Shown here one piece after another: positions 1-7,699 of a stretch of 39,982 nt of DNA (positions are counted from its first letter, which is position 1; every line of letters begins with the position of its first letter). Under the pieces are notes generated by a model. It was not told the DNA's origin and ran no database searches. It was given only the letters and a program-made list of their open reading frames with translations. Location: positions 1 to 39,982 of the forward strand of contig JAZNLO010000015.1 of the NCBI GenBank assembly GCA_045579085.1, given 5' to 3'. This DNA comes from RGIG2206 sp045579085 (GTDB taxonomy: Bacteria; Bacillota; Clostridia; Oscillospirales; Acutalibacteraceae). The position numbers were made by a program, and so were the translations under genes.

Positions 1-31
1 CGCCAGGAGCGCCGAGTAATATAAGATTCAT
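1..31 (-). CDS. adk: Adenylate kinase, first ten codons (partial)
   Basis: The ten codons visible before the left edge read MNLILLGAPG, the conserved beginning of adenylate kinase that leads into its P-loop. The enzyme interconverts ATP, AMP and ADP in the cytoplasm. GGAGG lies six bases before the ATG, which fixes the start. Position directly after secY is the usual spc-operon arrangement in Firmicutes. The rest of the gene lies outside the window, so nothing can be said about its lid or catalytic residues. Confidence 0.9.
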   Translation of the reverse strand, partial: MNLILLGAPG

Positions 32-55
32 ATTTATCCTCCATACCAAGCTTGC

Positions 56-85
56 TGCGCACGCTGCGCTTGAGCAGCGCACGCA
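56..85 (-). other. Intercistronic GC-rich hairpin between secY and adk
   Basis: A 12-bp stem (56-67 with 74-85, two G-U pairs when read on the minus strand) closes a 6-base loop in the secY-adk gap. No T-run follows it on the minus strand, so it does not look like a Rho-independent terminator. It could protect or process the transcript, or modulate adk expression. That role is inferred from structure alone. Confidence 0.55.
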
Positions 86-102
86 TAGCATTTCATCAAA
101 CC

Positions 103-1317
103 TTAGTCAAGGAAGCCCTTGTAATGACGCATCATTAACTGAGATTCCAGACTTCTTACTGTGTCAAGTGCAACACCTACAACAATCAACAGCGATGTTC
201 CGCCGAGCGCAATATCAATGTTGGTTGTCTGGCCTGCGATTATCGGCAATACTGCAAGTACGCCGAGGAAAATTGCTCCTATCAGCACGATTCTGTTTAT
301 AATCTTGCCGATATAATCAGCAGTGGGCTTACCGGGACGAATTCCAAGAATTGCTCCGTTATTCTTTCTCAGGTTGTTTGCCATTTCAACAGGATTGTAC
401 TGCATAGATACATAGAAATATGCAAATCCGATTATCATAGCAAGATAGAGAAGAACGTAGAACACGCCCTGATATGAGAACAATGCGCACAATTTATAAA
501 TAAATGTATCGCTCTTATCGGTTCCCATAAATGCAAGCACCATTGACGGAATTGACAGGAAAGAGCTTGCGAAAATAACCGGCATAACACCAGCCATATT
601 TACCTGAATCGGCAAGTGTGTGCTCTGACCGCCGTACATCTTACGACCAACTACTCTCTTTGAGTACTGAATCGGGATGCGACGCTCGGCATTTGTCATC
701 CAGACGATGAAGCCGATGATGACAAGGAACACTGCCAATACCAGAACTACGCCGAGATAATTCTCCTCTTCGGTAATGCTATACCAGAGAGATGCGATTC
801 CGTCGGGAGTTCTTGACAAGATACCGGCAAACAACAGAATTGAAATTCCGTTGCCCAAGCCTTTTTCGTCAATTCTCTCACCTAACCACATCATTATTGC
901 AGAACCTGCTGTGAAGCAGAGAACAATTACGATACCGGAAAAAACAACGCTTACGCTTTTATCTACCAAGCCCGATGTGTTAAGCCAGATAAAGTATACC
1001 AAGCCCTGAAGCAAGCCAAGTATAACTGTTGCTACACGGGTATACTTTGCAATTCTCTTCTGACCGTCCTCGCCTTTTGCTATACGCTCAAGGAACGGGA
1101 ATGCAGTGGTCAGAAGCTGCATTATGATGGATGCGTTAATGTACGGTGTGACTGACATCGCAAACAGTGCGCCGTACTGTAATCCGGCACCTGTGAGCGC
1201 TGAAATGTAGCTGAAGAATTCGTTTACGCCGGATGATGAAATAGCAGCAGATAAGCCGTCTACGTCAATAAACGGAACGGGTACTACTGAACCGATTCTG
1301 AATATCAGAATAATCAT
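103..1317 (-). CDS. secY: Protein translocase subunit SecY (start uncertain)
   Basis: SecY is the membrane channel of the Sec translocon. The 404 residues from this ATG contain the first transmembrane segment (MIILIFRIGSVVPVPFID), the plug region and the later segments, ending MMRHYKGFLD. The family usually has about 420-430 residues. The 22 codons directly upstream (1318-1383) are in frame and read LDVLKNAWRVVEIRKKILY, a typical SecY N-terminus, but no ATG, GTG or TTG occurs in that frame before the rplO stop. A good SD (GAGGGG, 1390-1395) sits five bases before an out-of-frame GTG at 1384-1382, while this ATG has no SD. The real protein probably starts near 1383, through a one-base sequence error or an unusual start. 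Product identity is certain; only the start is in doubt. Confidence 0.93.
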   Translation of the reverse strand: MIILIFRIGSVVPVPFIDVDGLSAAISSSGVNEFFSYISALTGAGLQYGALFAMSVTPYINASIIMQLLTTAFPFLERIAKGEDGQKRIAKYTRVATVILGLLQGLVYFIWLNTSGLVDKSVSVVFSGIVIVLCFTAGSAIMMWLGERIDEKGLGNGISILLFAGILSRTPDGIASLWYSITEEENYLGVVLVLAVFLVIIGFIVWMTNAERRIPIQYSKRVVGRKMYGGQSTHLPIQVNMAGVMPVIFASSFLSIPSMVLAFMGTDKSDTFIYKLCALFSYQGVFYVLLYLAMIIGFAYFYVSMQYNPVEMANNLRKNNGAILGIRPGKPTADYIGKIINRIVLIGAIFLGVLAVLPIIAGQTTNIDIALGGTSLLIVVGVALDTVRSLESQLMMRHYKGFLD

Positions 1318-1383
1318 AAATGTGTAGAGTATCTTTTTTCTGATTTCTACAACTCGCCAAGCGTTTTTCAGAACGTCTAACCA

Positions 1384-1824
1384 CTACATCCCCTCAACCT
1401 TTCCGCCTGCAGCCTCAATCTTCTGCTTTGCAGTTTCTGAGAATGCGGCGAGCTTTACGGTGAGCTTTACTTTGATATCGCCCTTACCGAGCACCTTTAC
1501 TCCGTTTTCTGCTTTCTTTACTATGCCCTTCTCGATGAGCGCAGCAGTATCTACTACTGAGCCACTCTTGAACTTAGCAAGGTCAGATACGTTAATGGCA
1601 ACCGGCTTTGCAGCGAATATATTGTTAAATCCTCTCTTTGGCAGGCGTCTTGAAAGCGGCATCTGTCCGCCTTCGAAACCGGGACGAATGCTTCCGCCTG
1701 AGCGTGCCTTCTGTCCTTTATGGCCTTTACCAGAGGTCTTTCCCCAGCCTGAACCGTGACCACGTCCAATGCGCTTTGCTTTGAACTTTGAGCCGGGTAC
1801 TGCTGTGAGTTCGTGCAGTTTCAT
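1384..1824 (-). CDS. rplO: 50S ribosomal protein L15
   Basis: L15 is a late-assembling protein of the large subunit. The 146 residues match the usual length. The glycine-rich basic N-terminal part (IGRGHGSGWGKTSGKGHKGQ) is the L15 hallmark that threads into 23S rRNA, and the C-terminal globular part ends AAGGKVEGM. It lies 22 bases after rpmD and runs directly into the SecY reading frame, so L15 and SecY synthesis are probably coupled. Confidence 0.98.
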   Translation of the reverse strand: MKLHELTAVPGSKFKAKRIGRGHGSGWGKTSGKGHKGQKARSGGSIRPGFEGGQMPLSRRLPKRGFNNIFAAKPVAINVSDLAKFKSGSVVDTAALIEKGIVKKAENGVKVLGKGDIKVKLTVKLAAFSETAKQKIEAAGGKVEGM

Positions 1825-1846
1825 CTTGATTGCACCTCCCTAATCT

Positions 1847-2044
1847 TTAAGCTTTGGTAACTTCGACTAAATGGTTAATTTTTCTTACCTTACCCTGAGT
1901 CTGTGCATTGTCGGGCTGTACTGTTACATTACCGATTTTGCGAAGTCCCAAGGACTCGGCGGTAGCAATCTGATCCTTCTTTGAACCAATAAGGCTCTTA
2001 ACCAGCTTTATCTGCAGGCTTGCAACCTTCTTCTTTGATGGCAT
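1847..2044 (-). CDS. rpmD: 50S ribosomal protein L30
   Basis: This 65-residue protein is a bacterial-type L30, a small component of the large subunit. The family pattern is clear: a basic N-terminus, the strand LQIKLVKSLIGSKKDQ, the motif LGLRKIGNV and the terminal NHLVEVTKA. Length is normal for bacterial L30. It sits between rpsE (14 bases upstream) and rplO (22 bases downstream), its standard spc position. Confidence 0.97.
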   Translation of the reverse strand: MPSKKKVASLQIKLVKSLIGSKKDQIATAESLGLRKIGNVTVQPDNAQTQGKVRKINHLVEVTKA

Positions 2045-2058
2045 TGTGTTGCTCCCCC

Positions 2059-2562
2059 TTAACCTATGATTTCTTTAACCGACTTGCCGCGTATAGCTGC
2101 TACCTCTTCTGCTGAACGCAACTTTGAAAGGCCGTCGATTGTTGCCCTGACTACATTGCAGGGGTTGTTGGAACGAAGAGCCTTTGTACGGATATCCTTG
2201 ATTCCGACAAGCTCAAGTACGGCACGTACTGCGCCGCCTGCAATAACTCCGGTACCGGGTGCTGCGGGTTTAAGCAATACTCTACCGGCGTCAAAGCTTC
2301 CTATTATCTCGTGCGGGATTGTTGTGCCCTTGAGAGATACTGTTATCATATTTTTCTTTGCATCTTCGATACCCTTACGGATTGCATCGGGAACTTCGCG
2401 TGCTTTTCCAAGTCCGAAGCCTACATGACCTGCTCCGTCACCTACTACCATGAGTGCAGTGAACTTCATTATGCGGCCACCTTTTACGGTCTTTGATACT
2501 CGGTTAAGCGCTACCATGCGCTCCTGTAAATCAAGGGTAGATGCGTCTATTTTGTTAGCCAA
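2059..2562 (-). CDS. rpsE: 30S ribosomal protein S5
   Basis: S5 lies near the mRNA entry channel of the small subunit and contributes to decoding fidelity. The 167 residues begin with the N-terminal double-stranded-RNA-binding-like domain (LQERMVALNRVSKTVKGGR, then VGDGAGHVGFGLGKA) and continue with the C-terminal domain (GGAVRAVLELVGIKDI). Length and order are normal. The gap to rplR upstream is 19 bases. No feature suggests anything but ordinary function. Confidence 0.98.
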   Translation of the reverse strand: MANKIDASTLDLQERMVALNRVSKTVKGGRIMKFTALMVVGDGAGHVGFGLGKAREVPDAIRKGIEDAKKNMITVSLKGTTIPHEIIGSFDAGRVLLKPAAPGTGVIAGGAVRAVLELVGIKDIRTKALRSNNPCNVVRATIDGLSKLRSAEEVAAIRGKSVKEIIG

Positions 2563-2581
2563 AAGTATTCTCCTCCCTTAA

Positions 2582-2938
2582 TTAGAACTTGAGGCCACCC
2601 TTGCGGGCACCTTCAGCCAGTTCTTTAACACGGCCGTGATAGATGTATCCGCCACGGTCAAATACGACCTCGGAGATACCTTTAGCGGCAGCACGCTCGG
2701 CGATTAACTCGCCAACCTTGAACGCAGCTTCTTTGTTTCCACCGTAACCGAAATCTTTCTCAGCACTGTTTGCGCTTACAAGAGTGGTTCCGGCAACGTC
2801 ATCTATTATCTGAGCGTAAATGTTGGTGTTTGAACGGAATACATTTAAACGAGGACGCTCAGCAGTTCCGCTTATCTTGCTACGAACACGTACGTGACGA
2901 TGCAATCTTGCTTTATTGCTGTCTGGCTTTGTAACCAT
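2582..2938 (-). CDS. rplR: 50S ribosomal protein L18
   Basis: L18 binds 5S rRNA together with L5 in the central protuberance. The 118 residues show the conserved RPRLNVFRSNTNIYAQIIDD segment, then KVGELIAERAAAKGI and the C-terminal DRGGYIYHGRVKELAEGARK. This is the usual length. It follows rplF after 13 bases and belongs to the same polycistronic transcript. Confidence 0.98.
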   Translation of the reverse strand: MVTKPDSNKARLHRHVRVRSKISGTAERPRLNVFRSNTNIYAQIIDDVAGTTLVSANSAEKDFGYGGNKEAAFKVGELIAERAAAKGISEVVFDRGGYIYHGRVKELAEGARKGGLKF

Positions 2939-2951
2939 TTATATCACTCCT

Positions 2952-3500
2952 TTACTTCTTTCCGCCCTTAGCGGCCTTGCCCTCTTTGTGCCTTACATAT
3001 TCGCCTTGATAGCGAATTCCCTTGCCCTTATACGGCTCGGGCGGGCGCTTCTCGCGGACTTCGGCTGCAAACTGGCCAACTGCCTGCTTATCTGCACCGG
3101 ATATTACTATCTGGTTCGGGTCAGGCACGTCAATTTTGATACCATCGATTTCAGGCATTACTACCTGATGTGAAAAACCTATATTAAGAACAAGGTTATT
3201 TCCCTGCTTCTGTGCACGATAACCTACACCCTTTACCTCAAGTGTCTTGCTGTAACCATTGGTTACACCTTCAACCATATTGGCAATCAATGTACGGCTG
3301 AGTCCGTGCAAAGAATTTCCTGTTTTGGTGTCCTGCAGACAGGTTACGATTATCTCGCTTCCCTCTACCTTAACACCGATTTCATCGCGGATAGTACGAT
3401 TAAGGGTGCCCTTAGGTCCCTTTACAGTTACGTTCTGTCCGTCTACCTTAACCTCAACGCCGGCAGGGATAGCAATCGGCTTCTTTCCAATTCTTGACAT
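2952..3500 (-). CDS. rplF: 50S ribosomal protein L6
   Basis: L6 binds near the sarcin-ricin loop of 23S rRNA. The 182 residues contain the standard start MSRIGKKPIAIPAGVEV, the internal duplication of two alpha/beta domains, and the signature PEPYKGKGIRYQGEYVRHKEGK near the C-terminus. Length is normal. Gaps to rpsH upstream (15 bases) and rplR downstream (13 bases) are those of one operon. Confidence 0.98.
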   Translation of the reverse strand: MSRIGKKPIAIPAGVEVKVDGQNVTVKGPKGTLNRTIRDEIGVKVEGSEIIVTCLQDTKTGNSLHGLSRTLIANMVEGVTNGYSKTLEVKGVGYRAQKQGNNLVLNIGFSHQVVMPEIDGIKIDVPDPNQIVISGADKQAVGQFAAEVREKRPPEPYKGKGIRYQGEYVRHKEGKAAKGGKK

Positions 3501-3515
3501 ATACCGATAACCCCC

Positions 3516-3914
3516 TTACCAAATGAAAGCGAGTACTTCGCCGCCAACATTCTCAGCGCGAGCCTGCTTGTCTGTCATTATACCCTTTGATGTAGAGAGA
3601 ATTGCGATTCCAAGACCTTTCATAACCTTAGGCATATCCTCTACGTTGGTATAAATTCTCAATCCGGGCTTTGATACCCTACGAAGTCCTGTAATAACCT
3701 GTGACTTGTTAGGTCCGTATTTCAGAACAATGTTTATAACGCCCTGCTTACCGTCTTCAGTAACGGTAAAGCTTTTGATGTATCCCTCATCAACAAGAAT
3801 CTGTGCAATTGCCTTCTTAATGTTTGAAGCAGGTACATCTACCGAGTCGTGCTTTGCTGAGTTTGCATTACGAATTCGTGTGAGCATATCAGCAATTGTA
3901 TCGGTGATTTGCAT
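3516..3914 (-). CDS. rpsH: 30S ribosomal protein S8
   Basis: S8 is a primary 16S rRNA-binding protein of the 30S platform; in E. coli it also represses the spc operon. The 132 residues start MQITDTIADMLTRIRNA and contain the S8 signature GIAILSTSKGIMTDKQAR near the end, finishing with GGEVLAFIW. Length is typical. I saw no obvious S8-binding mimic at the rpsN-rplE junction, so autoregulation here is not claimed. Confidence 0.98.
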   Translation of the reverse strand: MQITDTIADMLTRIRNANSAKHDSVDVPASNIKKAIAQILVDEGYIKSFTVTEDGKQGVINIVLKYGPNKSQVITGLRRVSKPGLRIYTNVEDMPKVMKGLGIAILSTSKGIMTDKQARAENVGGEVLAFIW

Positions 3915-3928
3915 AACCGTTAACCTCC

Positions 3929-4114
3929 TTACCAGCTGGCTTTCTTTACTCCGGGAATCTCGCCCTTATAGGCAAGTTCTCTGAAGCAGATTCTGCAGAT
4001 GCCGTACTTGCGGAGATAGGCATGGGGCCTACCGCAGATTTTGCATCTATTGTAAGCACGAGTTGAGAACTTAGGCTCTCTCATCTGCTTAATTTTCATT
4101 GATGTCTTTGCCAC
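3929..4114 (-). CDS. rpsN: 30S ribosomal protein S14, zinc-binding type
   Basis: This is the short 61-residue, zinc-containing form of S14. The paired cysteine motifs CKIC (about residues 24-27) and CRIC (about 40-43) would coordinate zinc. The rest of the signature (FSTRAYNRC, GRPHAYLRKYGICRICFREL) is standard for the form common in Firmicutes. It lies between rplE and rpsH with gaps of 12 and 14 bases. Confidence 0.98.
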   Translation of the reverse strand: MAKTSMKIKQMREPKFSTRAYNRCKICGRPHAYLRKYGICRICFRELAYKGEIPGVKKASW

Positions 4115-4126
4115 GATAGTCCCTCC

Positions 4127-4672
4127 TTACTTCGCAAACGGGGCACCCATAAGAGTTAACAACTCACGTGCCTCTTCATCTGTGTTCGCAGTTGTTACAA
4201 AGCAAATGTCCATTCCGCGAACCTTGTCAATCTTATCGTACTCAATTTCAGGGAAAATGAGCTGTTCCTTAACGCCCATGCAATAGTTGCCACGACCGTC
4301 GAAGGAATTGGGGTTGATACCCTTGAAGTCACGAACTCTCGGAAGAGCTGCAGTGAAGAGTCTGTCTACAAACTCGTACATACGGTCGCCACGAAGGGTT
4401 ACCTTTACGCCGTTGGGCATTCCTGCACGAAGTTTGAAGTTTGCAACAGACTTCTTTGCGCTGCATACTATCGGCTTCTGACCGGTGATGAGCGAGAGGT
4501 CGTTCATAACTGCGTCGATAGCCTTAGAATTGTCCTTAGCTTCGCCGCAACCTACATTGATGATTACCTTATCAAGCTTCGGAATCTGCATGACGCTCTT
4601 GTAGCCAAATTTCTTCATCAGCGCAGGCGCAACTTCAGACTTATATGTTTCTTTCAATCTTGCCATTGTCAT
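4127..4672 (-). CDS. rplE: 50S ribosomal protein L5
   Basis: L5 binds 5S rRNA and contacts the P-site tRNA. The 181-residue protein has the family blocks PKLDKVIINVGCGEAKDN, the loop GVKVTLRGDRMYEFVDRL and the C-terminal GMDICFVTTANTDEEARELL. Two ATG codons compete for the start (MTMARL): GGAGG lies 4 bases before the first and 10 before the second, so residue 3 may be the true start. Either choice gives a normal L5. Confidence 0.97.
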   Translation of the reverse strand: MTMARLKETYKSEVAPALMKKFGYKSVMQIPKLDKVIINVGCGEAKDNSKAIDAVMNDLSLITGQKPIVCSAKKSVANFKLRAGMPNGVKVTLRGDRMYEFVDRLFTAALPRVRDFKGINPNSFDGRGNYCMGVKEQLIFPEIEYDKIDKVRGMDICFVTTANTDEEARELLTLMGAPFAK

Positions 4673-4686
4673 GTGTCCTCCTTAAC

Positions 4687-5007
4687 TTAAAAGCTTTTGC
4701 CGCATTTCTTGCAAACGCGGACTTTCTTGCCATCCTCTATTGCATGGCCAACTCTTGTCTGCTTGCCGCACTTGGGGCATACAAGCTGAACTTTGCAAGC
4801 GTAAATTGCGCTTTCTGCCTTAACGATACCTGATGGGTCGCCAGCCTTGCGCGGTTTTACGTGCTTGGAAACGATGTTACGTCCCTCAACGATGACTTTT
4901 CCCTCTTTCGGGCTTACCTCAAGAACCTTGCCCTTCTTGCCGCGGTCCTGGTCGTCGCCGGTGAGAATGATGACGGTATCGCCAGTCTTAATATTCATTT
5001 TGCTCAT
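4687..5007 (-). CDS. rplX: 50S ribosomal protein L24
   Basis: L24 initiates large-subunit assembly at the 5' end of 23S rRNA. I place the start at the ATG ending at 5007 (MSKMNIKTGDTVIIL), because AAGGAGG lies eight bases before it. The upstream in-frame ATG at 5040 would overlap rplN and adds non-conserved residues. The resulting 106-residue protein has the KOW motif (DTVIILTGDDQDRGKKGKVL) and a C-terminal zinc-ribbon-like tail with CPKC and CKKC. It follows rplN after 13 bases. Confidence 0.96.
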   Translation of the reverse strand: MSKMNIKTGDTVIILTGDDQDRGKKGKVLEVSPKEGKVIVEGRNIVSKHVKPRKAGDPSGIVKAESAIYACKVQLVCPKCGKQTRVGHAIEDGKKVRVCKKCGKSF

Positions 5008-5020
5008 CTCGTCGACCTCC

Positions 5021-5389
5021 TTACAGAACTTCCGGTGCAAGAGAAAGAATCTTGGTGTATTCCTTTTCTCTTAACTCACGGGCAACCGGTCCAAAAATAC
5101 GGGTGCCTCTGGGGTTTTTGTCATCTCTTATGATAACAGCTGCATTTTCGTCGAAACGAATGTATGAGCCGTCTGAACGGCGAACGCCTTTTGCTGAACG
5201 TACTACGACAGCCTTTACAACATCGCCCTTCTTAACGGTGCCGCCGGGTGCAGCCTTCTTTACAGATGCTACAACGACGTCTCCGATATTAGCATACCTC
5301 CTGCCAGAACCGCCGAGAACACGAATGCACATAAGTTCCTTCGCACCGGTGTTGTCGGCAACCTTGAGGTAACTCTGCTGTTGTATCAC
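5021..5389 (-). CDS. rplN: 50S ribosomal protein L14
   Basis: L14 lies at the subunit interface, next to L19. The 122 residues start MIQQQSYLKVADNTGAKEL and contain the L14 signature block (VKKGDVVKAVVVRSAKGVRR, DENAAVIIRDDKNPRGTRIF). Length is exactly typical. The 33-base gap to rpsQ upstream is slightly longer than its neighbours but holds no evident signal beyond the ribosome-binding site. Confidence 0.98.
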   Translation of the reverse strand: MIQQQSYLKVADNTGAKELMCIRVLGGSGRRYANIGDVVVASVKKAAPGGTVKKGDVVKAVVVRSAKGVRRSDGSYIRFDENAAVIIRDDKNPRGTRIFGPVARELREKEYTKILSLAPEVL

Positions 5390-5422
5390 AGTTACTCCTC
5401 CTATCTGTTTAGCAAAGCTTTA

Positions 5423-5677
5423 TTACTTCGCCTTAGAAATAATTTCGACAACACGCCATCTCTTGTCCTTAGACAGCGGTCTGGTTTCCATAATCATTAC
5501 GCGGTCGCCAATGTTGCACTCGTTGTTTTCGTCGTGTGCCTTGAACTTAACCGTCTTCTTAACGATTTTGTTGTAAAGGGGGTGCTTAACATTATCTTCA
5601 ATGCTGATGACTACGGTCTTATCCATCTTGTTGCTGACGACACGACCAACTCTTGTCTTTCTCAGATTTCTTTCCAT
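5423..5677 (-). CDS. rpsQ: 30S ribosomal protein S17
   Basis: S17 is a primary 16S rRNA-binding protein of the 30S body. The 84 residues show the typical OB-fold sequence: RKTRVGRVVSNKMDKTVVIS, then NIGDRVMIMETRPLSKDKRW and the final VVEIISKAK. Length is normal. It is separated from rpmC by 17 bases and from rplN by 33. Confidence 0.98.
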   Translation of the reverse strand: MERNLRKTRVGRVVSNKMDKTVVISIEDNVKHPLYNKIVKKTVKFKAHDENNECNIGDRVMIMETRPLSKDKRWRVVEIISKAK

Positions 5678-5694
5678 GTTGTTACCTCCTCTAC

Positions 5695-5892
5695 TTAAGC
5701 CTCAACGCTGTCGGACTCTTTAAGCACGGTCATGATACGTGCGATGTCCTTCTTGACAGCCTTGATTCTCATCGGATTTTCAAGCTGGTTGATGGCACTC
5801 TGGAAGCGCAGGTTGAACAATTCCTTCTTAAGCTCGATAAGCTTTGTGTTGAGCTCCTCTACAGACAGCTCTCTGAAATCCTTAGCCTTCAT
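5695..5892 (-). CDS. rpmC: 50S ribosomal protein L29
   Basis: This 65-residue protein is L29, a helical hairpin near the polypeptide exit tunnel. It shows the family pattern MKAKDFRELSVEELNTKLIE, then LFNLRFQSAINQLENPMRIK and IARIMTVLKE. Its start codon shares one base with the rplP stop codon, a sign of translational coupling. The same one-base overlap recurs at rplP-rpsC. Confidence 0.98.
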   Translation of the reverse strand: MKAKDFRELSVEELNTKLIELKKELFNLRFQSAINQLENPMRIKAVKKDIARIMTVLKESDSVEA

Positions 5893-6314
5893 TATGCCTC
5901 ACCGCCTTCCTGCTTTGTTATAAACTTACATTTGATAGGCAGCTTGTTTGCCGCAAGACGCATAGCCTCTCTGGCAACCTCTTCTGCAACGCCCTTTATT
6001 TCAAACATTACTCTGCCGGGCTTTACAACTGCTACCCAATACTCCGGTGAACCTTTACCTGAACCCATTCGAGTTTCTGCAGGCTTCTCGGTAATCGGCT
6101 TATCCGGGAAAATTTTAATCCAAACCTGTCCGCCACGCTTGATGTATCTGGTCATAGCGACACGGGCAGCCTCTATCTGATTTGAGGTGATCCAGGCGGG
6201 CTCAAGAGCCTGCAGACCGAAATCACCGTAGGTAACGGTGTTACCACGCATTGCCTTACCGGTCAGACGTCCTCTCTGGACTCTGCGGTATTTAACACGC
6301 TTCGGAAGCAGCAT
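5892..6314 (-). CDS. rplP: 50S ribosomal protein L16
   Basis: L16 helps form the A-site region and the peptidyl-transferase surroundings. The 140 residues start MLLPKRVKYRRVQRGRLTGK and contain the L16 signatures RYIKRGGQVWIKIFPDKPIT and MGSGKGSPEYWVAVVKPGR. Length is normal. It overlaps both neighbouring genes by one base, so rpsC, rplP and rpmC are probably translated by coupled reinitiation. Confidence 0.98.
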   Translation of the reverse strand: MLLPKRVKYRRVQRGRLTGKAMRGNTVTYGDFGLQALEPAWITSNQIEAARVAMTRYIKRGGQVWIKIFPDKPITEKPAETRMGSGKGSPEYWVAVVKPGRVMFEIKGVAEEVAREAMRLAANKLPIKCKFITKQEGGEA

Positions 6315-7027
6315 TATTGAGCACTCCTTTCTCTACGGGGCTTACGCTCCTCGCGATTTTTGCGATTCTCGCGGTTCTCACGTGCCTTACGGTTGTCATG
6401 GAGAACTTCTCCGGCATATATCCATACCTTTACGCCGATACGGCCGTAAGTGGTGTCTGCCTCTGCAAATCCGTATTCAATGTCTGCACGCAAAGTCTGA
6501 AGCGGAATTGTTCCCTCATGGTAATGCTCTGTACGAGCAATGTCAGCTCCGCCAAGACGGCCTGATACCTGAGTTTTGATTCCTCTTGCGCCAAGACGCA
6601 TTGCTCTGCCCATTACGAGCTTCATTGCGCGGCGGAAGGATACACGCTTCTCAAGCTGTGCTGCAATGTTTTCTGCAGCAAGCTGTGCGTTTACGTCGGG
6701 ATTCTTAATCTCAACGATATTGATGTTTACTGTTTTACCACCAAGCTGCTTCTCGCACCATGCCTTGAGCTTGTCAATTTCAGAACCATTTCTGCCGATG
6801 ACCATGCCCGGTTTTGCGCAGTGGATATGCAGTCTAACCTTTGATGCATCACGCTCGATTTCAATCTTTGCGATGCCGGCATCATAAAGCTTCTTCTTCA
6901 ACGCTTTGCGAAGGTTATAGTCAGCAACGAGCGTATCGCCGAAGTCTTTATCCTTAACGAACCAGCGTGAATCCCAATTCTTTATAACACCAACTCGAAG
7001 GCCGTGGGGATTAACTTTCTGTCCCAT
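6314..7027 (-). CDS. rpsC: 30S ribosomal protein S3
   Basis: S3 lines the mRNA entry tunnel of the small subunit and has helicase-related function with S4 and S5. The 237 residues start MGQKVNPHGLRVGVIKNWDS. An internal KH domain includes GMVIGRNGSEIDKLK, and the C-terminal domain includes GRLGGADIARTEHYHEGTIP. The tail from about residue 217 is highly charged (repeated REN/RKN/RRE), as is common in S3. Confidence 0.98.
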   Translation of the reverse strand: MGQKVNPHGLRVGVIKNWDSRWFVKDKDFGDTLVADYNLRKALKKKLYDAGIAKIEIERDASKVRLHIHCAKPGMVIGRNGSEIDKLKAWCEKQLGGKTVNINIVEIKNPDVNAQLAAENIAAQLEKRVSFRRAMKLVMGRAMRLGARGIKTQVSGRLGGADIARTEHYHEGTIPLQTLRADIEYGFAEADTTYGRIGVKVWIYAGEVLHDNRKARENRENRKNREERKPRRERSAQ

Positions 7028-7043
7028 GTAATAACCTCCTTAC

Positions 7044-7379
7044 TTACTCAGCTTCCCTGAGTACCAGGGTCACATGTGAAGTTCTCTTATAGATGTGATA
7101 TGCACGGCCGTGTGCTCTCGGACGGATTCTCTTAAGAATCGGACCGGGGCATGCCAAGCACTCTGCTACGTAGAGCTTTGACACATCCATATTATTGTTG
7201 TTCTCTGCATTAGCAATAGCTGATTTGAGCAATTTCTCAAGGTACTCACAAGCCGCCTTGGGAGTATGCTGAAGTATAGCCATGGCTTTTTCTGCAGGTT
7301 GATTGCGGATTAAATCCAAAACAATCTGCATTTTACGGGGTGAAATGCGGGCGAATTTTAATGTAGCCCTTGCTTCCAT
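7044..7379 (-). CDS. rplV: 50S ribosomal protein L22
   Basis: L22 spans the large subunit and its beta-hairpin lines the peptide exit tunnel, where macrolide-resistance mutations map. The 111 residues show ARISPRKMQIVLDLIRNQPA, the central helix region, and the hairpin RIRPRAHGRAYHIYKRTSHV. The hairpin looks unaltered. It lies 26 bases after rpsS and 16 before rpsC. Confidence 0.98.
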   Translation of the reverse strand: MEARATLKFARISPRKMQIVLDLIRNQPAEKAMAILQHTPKAACEYLEKLLKSAIANAENNNNMDVSKLYVAECLACPGPILKRIRPRAHGRAYHIYKRTSHVTLVLREAE

Positions 7380-7405
7380 GTTATATTCTCTCCTTTCGGC
7401 TTATC

Positions 7406-7678
7406 TTACCTTGTTGTTTTTGAACCGGCATGGCCCTTAAATGTTCTGGTCGGTGCGAACTCGCCCAGCTTATGGCCTACCATATCCTCAGTTACATATA
7501 CCGGAACGTGCTTGCGTCCGTCATGAACTGCAAATGTGTGTCCGACAAAGTCCGGGAAAATAGTGGATGAACGGCTCCAAGTCTTGAGAACACGCTTTTC
7601 ACCGGCGTCGTTCATCTGCTGAACTCTCTTCAGCAATACGGGTTGGACGTAGGGTCCTTTTTTAATACTTCTGCCCAT
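7406..7678 (-). CDS. rpsS: 30S ribosomal protein S19
   Basis: S19 sits in the head of the small subunit and contacts S13 and the 16S 3' domain. The 90 residues start MGRSIKKGPYVQPVLLKRV and contain the family signature TWSRSSTIFPDFVGHTFAVH and the block VTEDMVGHKLGEFAPTRTFK. Length is normal, in the usual position between rplB and rplV. Confidence 0.98.
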   Translation of the reverse strand: MGRSIKKGPYVQPVLLKRVQQMNDAGEKRVLKTWSRSSTIFPDFVGHTFAVHDGRKHVPVYVTEDMVGHKLGEFAPTRTFKGHAGSKTTR

Positions 7679-7699
7679 AGTTACTTAGCTCCTCTCCAC

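Noticed and set aside
5653..6180. A 175-codon plus-strand frame opposite rpmC and rplP
   Set aside because: It is antisense to two certain genes and resembles no protein family.
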